Positions 53,963 to 61,533 of a DNA stretch of 64,000 bases are shown here, piece after piece. The stretch is from the NCBI GenBank assembly GCA_946480085.1, contig CAMLHZ010000012.1, forward strand, positions 53,882 through 117,881, given 5' to 3'. Origin of the DNA: an uncultured Flavobacteriales bacterium. Lineage in GTDB: Bacteria > Bacteroidota > Bacteroidia > Flavobacteriales > Crocinitomicaceae. Under the pieces are notes generated by a model, which saw only the letters and a list, made by a program, of their open reading frames with translations, was not told the origin of the DNA and ran no database searches. The stretch's first letter is position 1. The number at the start of each line of letters is the position of its first letter. The position numbers were made by a program, and so were the translations under genes.

Positions 53963-54677
53963 ATTTCTTTTTCCAAAATTGCCACCACTTCCGTTTTTTT
54001 ACAGGATAGAATAACCCTATTTCCGTTAGATCGGTACTGCTATTTAAACGGATTTCAATCTTCGAGGTGTTTTTACTTCTGTCAATCAATATTCTCTCGG
54101 GTAGAACATCATGCCCTTCCGCTGAAATATATACATATTGTAGATCCACTGAATCGGGAATGACCAATTTGAATTTTCCGTCTATATCAGTAACCGTTAG
54201 AATGTGCGCTTCTGGCATTTCAATTTTAATCCAAGGGTAGAATTCACCAATTTCATTCATTACAACACCCTCAATGACTTTACTAAGAGAATCTTTGGGA
54301 GAACGATTTTGAGAATCTTCTTTGGCGTTTTGAGCGTTCGCGGTGATAGTTGAATTCAGCGTAAGGGCTGTCGAAGCGGATACATTTTTACTGGCAGCAA
54401 ACAAAAATAATCCTGCAAGGTATTTCGACGGTGAGAACATGCTTCGTTGTCTCTCGGTAGCAACCACTTTATTCAGTTGTTCCTTTCGAAACCTTCCACA
54501 CATACTTTCCGAATTGGATGAGAATTTCTCGGCCAATTCGCTGTTCGTGTATTTAGTGAAATCAACTACCGTTTTCGCGCAATGATCACAGAATTTACCT
54601 CGCTCATTCAAAGTCATTTCTGACCAAGGCTTATCGCAAGGATTTTCAATTTTGATAATTACGCGTTGGTTTCTCAT
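53955..54677 (-). CDS. Cys-motif/CarboxypepD-like membrane protein
   Basis: 240 residues. The N-terminus has CDKPWSEMTLNERGKFCDHCAKTVVDFT, a conserved Bacteroidota module with CxxxW and FCxxCxK motifs, which looks like a small metal-binding or zinc-ribbon domain. A hydrophobic segment (KYLAGLFLFAASKNVSAS) follows, then a CnaB-like sandwich (VIEGVVMNEIGEFYPWIKIE, LTVTDIDGKFKLVIPDSVDL) and a Lys/Trp tail (VKKRKWWQFWKKKYE). The N-terminal module is cytoplasmic if the segment spans the membrane. Function unknown; related proteins may sense or regulate envelope assembly. Overlaps the small gene downstream by 8 bases. Confidence 0.72.
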   Translation of the reverse strand: MRNQRVIIKIENPCDKPWSEMTLNERGKFCDHCAKTVVDFTKYTNSELAEKFSSNSESMCGRFRKEQLNKVVATERQRSMFSPSKYLAGLFLFAASKNVSASTALTLNSTITANAQNAKEDSQNRSPKDSLSKVIEGVVMNEIGEFYPWIKIEMPEAHILTVTDIDGKFKLVIPDSVDLQYVYISAEGHDVLPERILIDRSKNTSKIEIRLNSSTDLTEIGLFYPVKKRKWWQFWKKKYE

Positions 54678-54789
54678 TTCTGTGGAAGTTGATTCATTAC
54701 AAAAATGAACATTAAAATTGTTCTATGAATTGATAATCAGTCAATACAAAGGACATTTCACAATTATTTAATGGTTAACGCTCCGATTT

Positions 54790-55296
54790 CTAAACAAAAA
54801 GTAAAACCAATGTCAAAACAATCCCACCAAGAGTGAAAAGCATTCCGCGTTTGAAAACACTTGTTTTTGGCATATACATCCAGAAAGCCGAGATCACGAA
54901 AAACAGTAGTGAAAATCCGAAGAAAATATTGAGCCAGTACAATGGATCATCTGAAGAAGCTTTGTGCAAGTGTGTCATTTTATCCAGTACATATGGAAGT
55001 TCCATGCTCTTGATATGCGCTACACCTGTTGTTTTGTTGTAATCTCCATTTCCGAAATACACCATGTTTCCTTCTTCTTTTTCAACCTCAAATCGACGCA
55101 TTTCAAGTGCTTTTCCGATGTTCTCTTTTTCAAGATTGGGCGCAATTTTGAATTCTTCAGTAACTTCTGATTTCAGGAAATCAGTATCCCTGAAGATCAA
55201 TACAATTCCACTGATGGCATAAACAGCCATAATTCCGGCTAAGAAAAATCCGAGGTAGCGGTGTAATACGCGCATTCTTGTTGATGTGTTATTCAT
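54790..55296 (-). CDS. PepSY-associated transmembrane protein
   Basis: 168 residues: an N-terminal helix (RYLGFFLAGIMAVYAISGIVLIF) preceded by RxLHRYLG, an extracytoplasmic PepSY-like part (LKSEVTEEFKIAPN...GKALEMRRFEVEKEE), and two C-terminal helices. This layout, with the L-H-x-Y-L-G motif, is that of the PepSY-associated TM family, often linked to iron reduction or siderophore handling. Function in this strain unknown. No close operon partner. Confidence 0.8.
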   Translation of the reverse strand: MNNTSTRMRVLHRYLGFFLAGIMAVYAISGIVLIFRDTDFLKSEVTEEFKIAPNLEKENIGKALEMRRFEVEKEEGNMVYFGNGDYNKTTGVAHIKSMELPYVLDKMTHLHKASSDDPLYWLNIFFGFSLLFFVISAFWMYMPKTSVFKRGMLFTLGGIVLTLVLLFV

Positions 55297-55304
55297 ATTC
55301 TAAA

Positions 55305-55390
55305 ATTATCAATTATCAACGGAACAATTAGCAAGTGAGTACAAGCTTCTAAAACAAGTACAATTGATAATTCAGAATTGTTTCATTGAT
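55305..55390. repeat. AT-rich imperfect palindrome (TGATAATT family), copy 2
   Basis: AATTATCAATTATCAACGG faces GTACAATTGATAATTCAGAATTGTTTC. The words match the palindrome after purL (23996-24091). Confidence 0.6.
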
Positions 55391-55393
55391 AAT

Positions 55394-56617
55394 TTATTTC
55401 AATCTTTCTATCGCGTCTTCCATGCTCACAAAATTTTCTTTTGAGTCGATTAGTGGAGCATAAGGGTAATCGCCAAACAAATTCGACAGTTGATTGATTC
55501 CGAAAACACTTTTGGTGTAGTGGTTAGAGATGATTATCATACATGCATTGTCTTCCACCATATGCGCATAACATCCCGTATTTCCGTGCCACCAGCCTGT
55601 ATGAAAAATGAAGGTGCTTTTACCTTTTTCTTCACGCAAACGGAAGCCAAGACCGTAATTACTTTTCCCTGCCTTTTCATAACTGTAACCGCGCATCATT
55701 TCTTTTTTTACTTTTTCCGATAGGAAATTGTCGGAATAAAGTGCTTTGTCGAGTAAGAACAAGTCGCGAGCTGTAGTGTACAAATTTTTATCCCCGTAAA
55801 CAGCGTCCAGGGTATTGTATTCCTGAAATTCTTTTTTCGAATTATAAGACAGCGCTGCGTTTTTCGGTAAAATGGTATCTGAAGCAATGAATGAATGCGT
55901 CATTTTCAAGGGATCGAAAAGCGTTTGCTTGACGTACTTTGGAAACGGAGTTTTAGTCACCTTCTCAACTATTAGGGCTAAAAGTGCATAGTTGCTATTG
56001 CAATAGGAGAAATGGGTTCCTGAAGGGAAGTATTGTGGATAGTTGTATTTCTTCAGTAAACGAAGAACGCCTTGCGTGCTCAACATGTTTTTACTAGGTA
56101 GTAAACTGTCAGGGAAATAAGCGTAATTCGGAATTCCGGAACGGTGATTCAACAAATGACGAACCTTCACATCTTTGTAAGGGAAATCTTTCAGGTACTT
56201 GGTTACCGGAACGTCCAGCTCAATGAGCTTTTGGTCAACCAAGCGTAAAACCGTAACCGCAGTAATTACTTTCGAAATGGAAGCAACATGTATTGGAGTT
56301 TCTTTGCTGATGTTTAATCCCGTTTTTTCATTGGCTTTTCCTAAGTAGCGTTCATAAACGATTTTTCCGTTTTTAGCCACTAATACCATTCCGTTGAAGT
56401 TTTCGAACGGAACAACGGTTTTGAAAAGTGCGTAAAGTGAATCGCGGAGTTCTTTCGTGGTACTATCGGAAATAGATGGAAATTTGTGAGCGAATGAATC
56501 TACAACTTCTACTTTTTTAGGAGCGTTGTCAGTTTTTGCTTTGTTGTTTTCACATGAAATTGAAAGCGTGCAAATGCTTAAAAAAGTAAGGAAGAATGTC
56601 CAACGGAATAATTTCAT
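55394..56617 (-). CDS. Serine hydrolase/beta-lactamase-family lipoprotein
   Basis: 407 residues with a lipoprotein signal (FFLTFLSICTLSISCENN). A class C beta-lactamase-like domain shows the SxxK motif in HVASISKVITAV, a YxN motif in FSYCNSNYALL, and an HxG-type motif in FHTGWWHGNTG. The family comprises penicillin-binding proteins, esterases and D-amino-acid peptidases; an envelope location near peptidoglycan is likely. A -7 element (56622-56629) lies only 5 bases from the ATG, implying an almost leaderless message. Single gene divergent from yidD. Confidence 0.88.
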   Translation of the reverse strand: MKLFRWTFFLTFLSICTLSISCENNKAKTDNAPKKVEVVDSFAHKFPSISDSTTKELRDSLYALFKTVVPFENFNGMVLVAKNGKIVYERYLGKANEKTGLNISKETPIHVASISKVITAVTVLRLVDQKLIELDVPVTKYLKDFPYKDVKVRHLLNHRSGIPNYAYFPDSLLPSKNMLSTQGVLRLLKKYNYPQYFPSGTHFSYCNSNYALLALIVEKVTKTPFPKYVKQTLFDPLKMTHSFIASDTILPKNAALSYNSKKEFQEYNTLDAVYGDKNLYTTARDLFLLDKALYSDNFLSEKVKKEMMRGYSYEKAGKSNYGLGFRLREEKGKSTFIFHTGWWHGNTGCYAHMVEDNACMIIISNHYTKSVFGINQLSNLFGDYPYAPLIDSKENFVSMEDAIERLK

Positions 56618-56621
56618 GTGA

Positions 56622-56629
56622 CAAAAATA
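56622..56629 (-). promoter_or_regulatory. -7 element of the serine hydrolase gene
   Basis: On the minus strand this is TATTTTTG, ending 5 bases before the ATG (56617). Transcription would begin at or next to the start codon. Confidence 0.45.
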
Positions 56630-56732
56630 AATTTCTAATTCGTTGTATTCACGAGTTCGATATGGATTTCACCAACAAGGTTATCAACGTCAATGATCGT
56701 AACTCAATTCGTGAATTGGTGACGATAAAATG

Positions 56733-56740
56733 TATTTTTG
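56733..56740 (+). promoter_or_regulatory. -7 element of yidD
   Basis: TATTTTTG fits TAnnTTTG and ends 4 bases before the ATG at 56745. A leaderless message is implied if this element is used. Confidence 0.45.
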
Positions 56741-56744
56741 TAGT

Positions 56745-56999
56745 ATGCGTTGGTTGCGAGATGTTTTTGTTTGGATTTTGGTGATTCCTGTGAAGTTATA
56801 CCAATGGATTCTCTCGCCAATTCTTCCCAATGCTTGTCGTTATTCTCCCACTTGTTCAGAATACGCCATTCAGGCTTTACGCGTTCACGGACCTTTTGTT
56901 GGTTTGTGGCTGGGAACCAAACGCATTCTTTCCTGCCATCCCTGGGGTGGAATGGGGGATGATCCTGTTCCGGAGAAGCGAAAGTGTAATTGTAAATAG
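56745..56999 (+). CDS. yidD: Membrane protein insertion efficiency factor YidD
   Basis: 84 residues from ATG 56745 ([15 protein letters not shown]). The signature [29 protein letters not shown] and the C-terminal [11 protein letters not shown] are diagnostic. YidD aids YidC-dependent insertion of inner-membrane proteins. It usually neighbours rpmH-rnpA-yidC; here it stands alone, which is common in Bacteroidota. An in-frame ATG at 56730 would add 5 residues and overlap the -7 box. It is followed by a palindromic repeat and no clear terminator. Confidence 0.93.
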   Translation: MRWLRDVFVWILVIPVKLYQWILSPILPNACRYSPTCSEYAIQALRVHGPFVGLWLGTKRILSCHPWGGMGDDPVPEKRKCNCK

Positions 57000-57010
57000 T
57001 TAACCAATTT

Positions 57011-57065
57011 CTCCCATTGAGGCCTTTCTGTGTGCTGTCAGACAGGGGAGACCAAATGGTGAGAG
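57011..57065. repeat. Palindromic intergenic repeat (GTCAGACAGGGG family), copy 2
   Basis: Shares the order TCTC, CC-ATTGAGGCCT, CTGTGTG, GTCAGACAGGGG with copy 1 at 43131-43187. Lies just downstream of yidD. Confidence 0.7.
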
Positions 57066-57142
57066 GCACCTAACTTTACTGTATCACCGTTTGTAAAATC
57101 AATAGCACTGCTTTCTTTACAAATTGTTTTACCAATAAACGG

Positions 57143-57754
57143 TCAAAAATCTCCAAACGTCACTTTTCCGAAATCTTTCTGTGTTTCAACTGTAGAGTGA
57201 GTAATGACTTCATGTTCTTCCGTAAGGTCGTTGCAATTCCAGTCCGTTCGCGTGGATTGAAAAAGATACCAGTTGTTCTTTTTAGTACTGTACTTGAAAA
57301 TGTGTTCGTTTGCTGTTCTGTCACAAGCTCCATATAATGTGTTGAAGGTGATTGTTCCATTCTCAATGATTATTGACTGATATGGATCACCAACACCGCC
57401 GCCTCCACATTTAGTACATTCTATGATATTGGGGTTGTTTGCTACAATCTTGTATTGACCATCTTTTTGAATGAGGAATACAACAATTCTGTCGATTGCA
57501 AATTCATTTTCTTCATATTCTGCTTCACTCACAATTCTTTCCAAAAGAGCTACACAGTCCAATTCATCATCCATATTGAGTTCGCCGGCAATGGTGTCAA
57601 TCACATAATAATTCTGGAATTTGGCGGAAAGTACAGTTTGTATTTTTTCGAATGAACCGGGAGTTAGATGGGTTTCGGTATTCTCGTCTTGCGCATTTAG
57701 CGAAACGAAAATTGAAAATACCATCAAGAAAGAAAGGAGGTAAGAAAGTCTCAT
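57143..57754 (-). CDS. Exported protein of unknown function
   Basis: 203 residues from ATG 57754 (MRLSYLLSFLMVFSIFVSLNAQ, a signal peptide); the longer frame from 57835 runs through the terminator-like hairpin. Mature features: DMDDELDCVALLERI-like strands, DRIVVFLIQKDGQYKIVANN, a CTKCGGGGVGDPYQS segment with two Cys and a Gly run, and YGACDRTANEHIF. The pattern is often seen in proteins annotated as 'hypothetical' around Bacteroidota lipoproteins; no known family can be named. See the finding on its leader. Confidence 0.65.
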   Translation of the reverse strand: MRLSYLLSFLMVFSIFVSLNAQDENTETHLTPGSFEKIQTVLSAKFQNYYVIDTIAGELNMDDELDCVALLERIVSEAEYEENEFAIDRIVVFLIQKDGQYKIVANNPNIIECTKCGGGGVGDPYQSIIIENGTITFNTLYGACDRTANEHIFKYSTKKNNWYLFQSTRTDWNCNDLTEEHEVITHSTVETQKDFGKVTFGDF

Positions 57755-57784
57755 GCTCTGAAATTGCAAATTATTTATGAAAAA

Positions 57785-57815
57785 AAACGAGTTCCCCGCT
57801 ACAGAGAACTCGTTT
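57785..57815 (-). terminator. Terminator/attenuator hairpin
   Basis: AAACGAGTTC / GAACTCGTTT (10 bp) with an 11-base loop; on the minus strand it ends in a run of T. It lies 31 bases upstream of the ATG of the exported-protein gene, so it is either an attenuator or the end of a separate small RNA. Confidence 0.8.
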
Positions 57816-57831
57816 CCACTACCTAACACTA

Positions 57832-57855
57832 TCATTTAACTAACAATTTCCTCAT
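57832..57855 (-). CDS. Possible 7-codon leader peptide MRKLLVK
   Basis: ATG-AGG-AAA-TTG-TTA-GTT-AAA-TGA on the minus strand, immediately before the hairpin at 57785-57815. A leader peptide followed by a terminator hairpin recalls an attenuator. Could be a chance ORF; no ribosome-binding site is visible. Confidence 0.3.
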   Translation of the reverse strand: MRKLLVK

Positions 57856-57945
57856 GCCAAACTATACTTCGCTTTTGGAGCGAAATGAAAACTGAGGAAC
57901 CTCAGTTACGTATGAAATTTGATCTTGGATTTCGAAAGACAAAGA

Positions 57946-57976
57946 AAAAGCGGCACCTAAATCGGAATCCGCTTTT
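57946..57976 (-). terminator. Terminator after yceI
   Basis: AAAAGCGG / CCGCTTTT arms with a 15-base loop; on the minus strand a T-run follows (CTTTTTCTTTG). It ends the yceI transcript on that strand. Confidence 0.8.
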
Positions 57977-58003
57977 ATAAATGTTAAAGTTATGTATGAA
58001 GAA

Positions 58004-58525
58004 TTACGCTTTTACCAATTGTAAATCACCACGTAATTTCACGTCTTCGCTAACCAAAACACCACCAGTTTCTAAGGCTGCGTTCCATCCAAGACCGAAG
58101 TCCTTACGGTTAATTGTCGACTCAAAACTGAAAGCTGCTTTTTCATTTCCCCAAGGATCTTTTCCCGTTCCGTGGAATTCAACGTTCAATTCAATTGGTT
58201 TTGTAACACCGTGCATTGTGAAATCCCCAGTGATTTTTCCTGTTTTGAATTCGTTTGCCGTAGCATTGAATGTAATTACAGGATGATTCTCTACGTCGAA
58301 GAAGTCTGCACTTTTCAAGTGTCCATCACGTTGTTCGTTACGTGTGTTAATAGACGCTGCTTGAATCGTTGCGTTGATCTTTGCATTGTTCATTGAATCT
58401 GAATCGGCTTCGATAGAAGCTTCTACATCATCAAAGGTTCCATTTACTTTGGTAAACATCATGTGTTTTACGCTGAAACCTACTTCACTGTGTGTTGGGT
58501 CAATTACCCATTTTGTTGTACTCAT
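58004..58525 (-). CDS. YceI family protein
   Basis: 173 residues: an intracellular form without a signal peptide. The lipocalin-like beta-barrel pattern VIDPTHSEVGFSVKHMMFTKVNGTFDDVEASI opens the protein, with RDGHLKSADFFDVENHP, GDFTMHGVTKPIELNVEF and ESTINRKDFGLGWN all typical. YceI proteins bind isoprenoid-quinone-like lipids; a role in redox or membrane stress is suggested in the family. It is the third gene of a probable unit with pirin and a nitroreductase, with gaps of about 110 bases. Confidence 0.92.
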   Translation of the reverse strand: MSTTKWVIDPTHSEVGFSVKHMMFTKVNGTFDDVEASIEADSDSMNNAKINATIQAASINTRNEQRDGHLKSADFFDVENHPVITFNATANEFKTGKITGDFTMHGVTKPIELNVEFHGTGKDPWGNEKAAFSFESTINRKDFGLGWNAALETGGVLVSEDVKLRGDLQLVKA

Positions 58526-58539
58526 ATTTTCTAGATATT

Positions 58540-58600
58540 AAGACTTCAAGATATTCGGATTTCAAGACTTTGTTTGAAACTCTATATTATGAAATCGTGT
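58540..58600. repeat. AT-rich repeat words (AAGACTTCAAGATATT family)
   Basis: Repeated AGACTTCAAGATATTCGGATTTCAAGACTT words form an imperfect direct and inverted array in the gap before yceI. Similar in type, but not in sequence, to the AGACTAAAGACT block at 59268-59365. Confidence 0.5.
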
Positions 58601-58609
58601 TTTTTTATT

Positions 58610-58636
58610 CAGAGACGCGATGCATCACGTCTTTAC
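58610..58636. repeat. Intergenic palindromic repeat, GATGCATC family, copy 2
   Basis: 25 of 27 bases identical to 4887-4913. Lies between yceI and the nitroreductase gene. Confidence 0.7.
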
Positions 58637-58639
58637 TGT

Positions 58640-59257
58640 TTACTTTATTATTACTAAATCAGAAAGTTGTTTTCTGACCTTTTTATTGTGTTGCGTTGCG
58701 TCTTCTTCAGAACGGTATCCAAGCGCCAACATCACCACTGCTGTTTTATCTTTCAAGCCCAAAACTTCGTTTACCGCTTGAGGATTGAATCCTTCCATTG
58801 GTGAACTGTCAATTTGCTGAATTGCTGCTTCTGCCAAACCAAACCCTAAACCAATGTATGCTTGCTTCGCATTCCAACTGATCGTTTGGTCTTCGTTCAT
58901 TGTAGAAATTGTTCCATTGATATAATCTGCAAAACCATTAAGGTTTTCTCTTTCTACATTACGAACTTCCGAAATTCTGTTCATGTATGATTCAACATGT
59001 TCTGAATCCAATTTTGTAGGAACAACGAAGATCAATAATTCTGCTGCTTCTGTAATTTGTGGCTGACCGAAAGAAGCTGGGCTCAACTGTGCTCTCAATT
59101 CCTCAGAACGAACTCTTACCACTTGATAAGGTTGTAATCCGTACGCTGTTGGAGCGTGATTGATTGCGTCAAGTACCGCGTTTACTTGTTCTTCAGATAG
59201 TTTCTTCGTGCTATCGTATCTTTTTGTGGCGTATCGCCACTTCATTGCATTTGCCAT
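58640..59257 (-). CDS. NfsB-like nitroreductase family protein
   Basis: 205 residues. MKWRYATKRYDSTKKLSEEQV with the following NHAPTAYGLQPYQVVRV is the FMN-binding start of NfsB/YdgI-type nitroreductases; GLGFGLAEAAIQQIDSSPMEGF and VMLALGYRSEED close the fold. They are FMN flavoproteins that reduce nitro groups or quinones with NAD(P)H. The middle gene of the pirin/nitroreductase/YceI set. Exact substrate not known. Confidence 0.92.
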   Translation of the reverse strand: MANAMKWRYATKRYDSTKKLSEEQVNAVLDAINHAPTAYGLQPYQVVRVRSEELRAQLSPASFGQPQITEAAELLIFVVPTKLDSEHVESYMNRISEVRNVERENLNGFADYINGTISTMNEDQTISWNAKQAYIGLGFGLAEAAIQQIDSSPMEGFNPQAVNEVLGLKDKTAVVMLALGYRSEEDATQHNKKVRKQLSDLVIIK

Positions 59258-59267
59258 TTTATTTTTT

Positions 59268-59365
59268 TTAGATTAAAGACTAAGGACAATAGACTAAAGA
59301 CTGTAAAAACGATTATGTAAACGAATACATGATCTTTTATCTTTAGTCTTTCGTCTTATGTCGAT
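59268..59365. repeat. AT-rich palindromic repeat (AGACTAAAGACT family)
   Basis: ATTAAAGACTAAGGACAATAGACTAAAGAC on the left faces TTTATCTTTAGTCTTTCGTCTTATG on the right. Fills the gap between the nitroreductase and pirin genes. Confidence 0.65.
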
Positions 59366-60085
59366 TTAATAATTAATTTCTAGAGGAACTTCCATTAATA
59401 ATAAGGTAGAACCCTTTTTTATATCAAGAACAACTGTGTCGCTTTCAACGATTCCAATTGCGTCTCTTCTTTTTAGTATTTGTCCAGCTACTGAACTTTC
59501 GCCTTCCACTTGCATTACAAACAATCCGTTTGTTTTGTCATTCAACTTGTATTCAACTTGTTTGTCTTCGGTGAATTTCCCCATGTTGAACCATGCATTT
59601 TGGTGAATCCAAACGTTATCGTCTTCCGCATTTGGAGAAAGGATCTGAGCAAATTGATTGTTCATTTTTGCCTCATCCAACGGACGTTGATCATAACGTG
59701 GTACATGACCTCTTTTGTTTGGAAATAACCAGATTTGAAACAACGTCAAGTCTTCTGTGCTACTTGGGTTTGTTTCCGAATGTTGGATTCCAGTTCCAGC
59801 ACTCATTACTTGAATTTCGCCAGCTTTCACAATTGCTTGGTTTCCCATAGTGTCTTGGTGACGAATTGAACCACTTAATGGAATCGTGATGATTTCCATA
59901 TTATCGTGTGGGTGCTGACCAAATCCCATTCCTCCAGCAACTCTATCGTCGTTTAAAACGCGAAGAACACCAAAGTTCATTTTTTCAGGATTGTACCAGG
60001 AAGCGAAACTAAATGTGTGATGAGCATCTAACCAACCGTGGTTTGCGTGCCCTCTTTCGTTCTCTGGATAGAATATTGTTTTCAT
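59366..60085 (-). CDS. Pirin family protein
   Basis: 239 residues from ATG 60085 (MKTIFYPENERGHANH); the longer frame from 60121 starts inside the promoter. The pirin signature HTFSFASWYNPEKMNFGVLRVLNDD and the metal site GFGQHPHDNMEIITI (His, His, Glu) are present, as is HQDTMGN. Pirins are cupin-type metal proteins, some with quercetinase activity; the family is linked to redox stress. First gene of a probable three-gene unit. A strong -7 box and a perfect 12-bp palindrome lie just upstream. Confidence 0.93.
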   Translation of the reverse strand: MKTIFYPENERGHANHGWLDAHHTFSFASWYNPEKMNFGVLRVLNDDRVAGGMGFGQHPHDNMEIITIPLSGSIRHQDTMGNQAIVKAGEIQVMSAGTGIQHSETNPSSTEDLTLFQIWLFPNKRGHVPRYDQRPLDEAKMNNQFAQILSPNAEDDNVWIHQNAWFNMGKFTEDKQVEYKLNDKTNGLFVMQVEGESSVAGQILKRRDAIGIVESDTVVLDIKKGSTLLLMEVPLEINY

Positions 60086-60118
60086 ATTATTTGTAGTGCA
60101 TTTGAGCGTGCTACATGA

Positions 60119-60126
60119 CAAAGGTA
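60119..60126 (-). promoter_or_regulatory. -7 promoter element of pirin
   Basis: On the minus strand this is TACCTTTG, a perfect TAnnTTTG, 33 bases before the ATG. Confidence 0.55.
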
Positions 60127-60144
60127 GAAATTAATTTCAATTAG

Positions 60145-60156
60145 TTACCATGGTAA
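60145..60156. promoter_or_regulatory. Palindromic operator candidate TTACCATGGTAA
   Basis: A perfect 12-bp palindrome centred ~40 bases upstream of the expected pirin transcription start, covering the -33 region. A second, partial copy (TTAGTTACCATGG) lies at 60336-60348. No regulator gene is adjacent in the window. Confidence 0.5.
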
Positions 60157-60335
60157 ATATATTTTTATGATTTTTTTTGAAAGAGTTCACTCACTGGGTA
60201 ATATAGAAGCGATAGATTTTTCGCAGACGGCGCGGAGGGACGATCCTACGGACGCTCAATAGTTGCGTTGTAGCTTCCCCTGATTTTTGGCAACTGCTTT
60301 ACAATGTTCTTTTTCAACCCGTTCGTGTACTGAAT

Positions 60336-60348
60336 TTAGTTACCATGG
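60336..60348. promoter_or_regulatory. Second copy of the TTAGTTACCATGG motif
   Basis: Same 13 bases as 60141-60153, ~66 bases before the VWA gene. The right half differs (GGAAAC instead of GGTAAA). Apart from these two sites and the pirin -7 box, I see nothing assignable in 60086-60413. Confidence 0.4.
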
Positions 60349-60413
60349 AAACAATTACTTTATTTTAACAGTTTCCTTGCATAAATCTGCTTTTTACTTG
60401 ATAGATTTAATGC

Positions 60414-61523
60414 ATGAAAAAAGGCATTGTCTTCTCCCCATATCAGGCTCCGGAAACTACTGTTTTTGACCGACTTCTCGATTTGTTCAAGGAAATCATT
60501 ATTCATACTTCTGGTGATTTTGATGAAGCCATTAACTGGATGCGGATCGTGGATGAAGAATACAAACTCACAACTCCGGAATATACCATGGATGATTTTG
60601 TAGAAGACCTGAAAAAGAAAAATTATATCCGTGATAAAAATGGTATAAACGGAGAAGGCGGTATGGAGATTACAGCCAAAACAGAACAAGCCATTCGAAA
60701 ACACGCATTGGAACAATTGTTTGGAAATCTTCAAAAATCAGGAAGTGGCAATCACCGAACGAAATTTGCAGGACAAGGTGATGAATTAAGTGGTGAATTT
60801 CGAAATTTCGAATTTGGCGACAACCTCGATCGCATTTCCATGACGGAAAGTATTCGCAACGCACAAATCAACAATGGTGCTGCTGAATTTCAATTGCACG
60901 AACGCGACTTAATGGTGGAAGAATCCTTTTTCAAAGCGCAAATGAGTACTGTTTTGATGATTGATATCAGCCACAGTATGATTTTGTACGGTGAAGACCG
61001 CATCACACCAGCCAAAAAAGTAGCAATGGCACTGGCTGAATTGATCAAAACACGCTATCCCAAAGATACCTTAGACATCATTGTTTTTGGAAACGATTCC
61101 TGGTCAATCGACCTCAAGGAAGTTCCTTTTTTGAACGTTGGTCCATATCACACAAATACAGTTGCTGGGCTGCAACTAGCTATGGATATTTTGCGCAGAA
61201 AACGAAACACGAACAAACAAATTTTCATGATTACCGATGGTAAACCCAGTTGTGTTATTGAGCCGGATGGTTCGTATTACATGAACAGCAATGGTTTAGA
61301 TCAGTACATTGTGGACCAATGTTACAGTCAGGCACAACAAGCAAGGAAACTCCACATTCCGATTACAACTTTTATGATTGCGCAAGATCCTTATTTACGT
61401 CAGTTTATACAATTGTTTACTGCCGCCAATCAGGGAAAAGCGTTTTACACAGGAATAGAAGGCTTGGGACAAATGATATTTGAAGATTACAAAGCAAACA
61501 GAATCAAACGCATTCGCGGATAA
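60414..61523 (+). CDS. VWA-domain protein of a MoxR/VWA pair
   Basis: 369 residues, no signal peptide. The N-terminal ~165 residues are helical and charged; the VWA domain (~180-350) has the MIDAS motif VLMIDISHSM, the following Thr-containing loop, and IFMITDGKPS. Cytosolic VWA proteins of this kind pair with a MoxR-like AAA+ ATPase and act in assembly or chaperone-like steps. The ATPase gene starts 11 bases downstream in the same operon. Substrate unknown. The start ATG lies 66 bases after the second TTAGTTACCATGG motif. Confidence 0.85.
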   Translation: MKKGIVFSPYQAPETTVFDRLLDLFKEIIIHTSGDFDEAINWMRIVDEEYKLTTPEYTMDDFVEDLKKKNYIRDKNGINGEGGMEITAKTEQAIRKHALEQLFGNLQKSGSGNHRTKFAGQGDELSGEFRNFEFGDNLDRISMTESIRNAQINNGAAEFQLHERDLMVEESFFKAQMSTVLMIDISHSMILYGEDRITPAKKVAMALAELIKTRYPKDTLDIIVFGNDSWSIDLKEVPFLNVGPYHTNTVAGLQLAMDILRRKRNTNKQIFMITDGKPSCVIEPDGSYYMNSNGLDQYIVDQCYSQAQQARKLHIPITTFMIAQDPYLRQFIQLFTAANQGKAFYTGIEGLGQMIFEDYKANRIKRIRG

Positions 61524-61533
61524 AATAAAGACA

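Noticed and set aside
57755..57835. Extended start of the exported-protein gene
   Set aside because: It translates through the terminator hairpin; a clean signal peptide starts at 57754.
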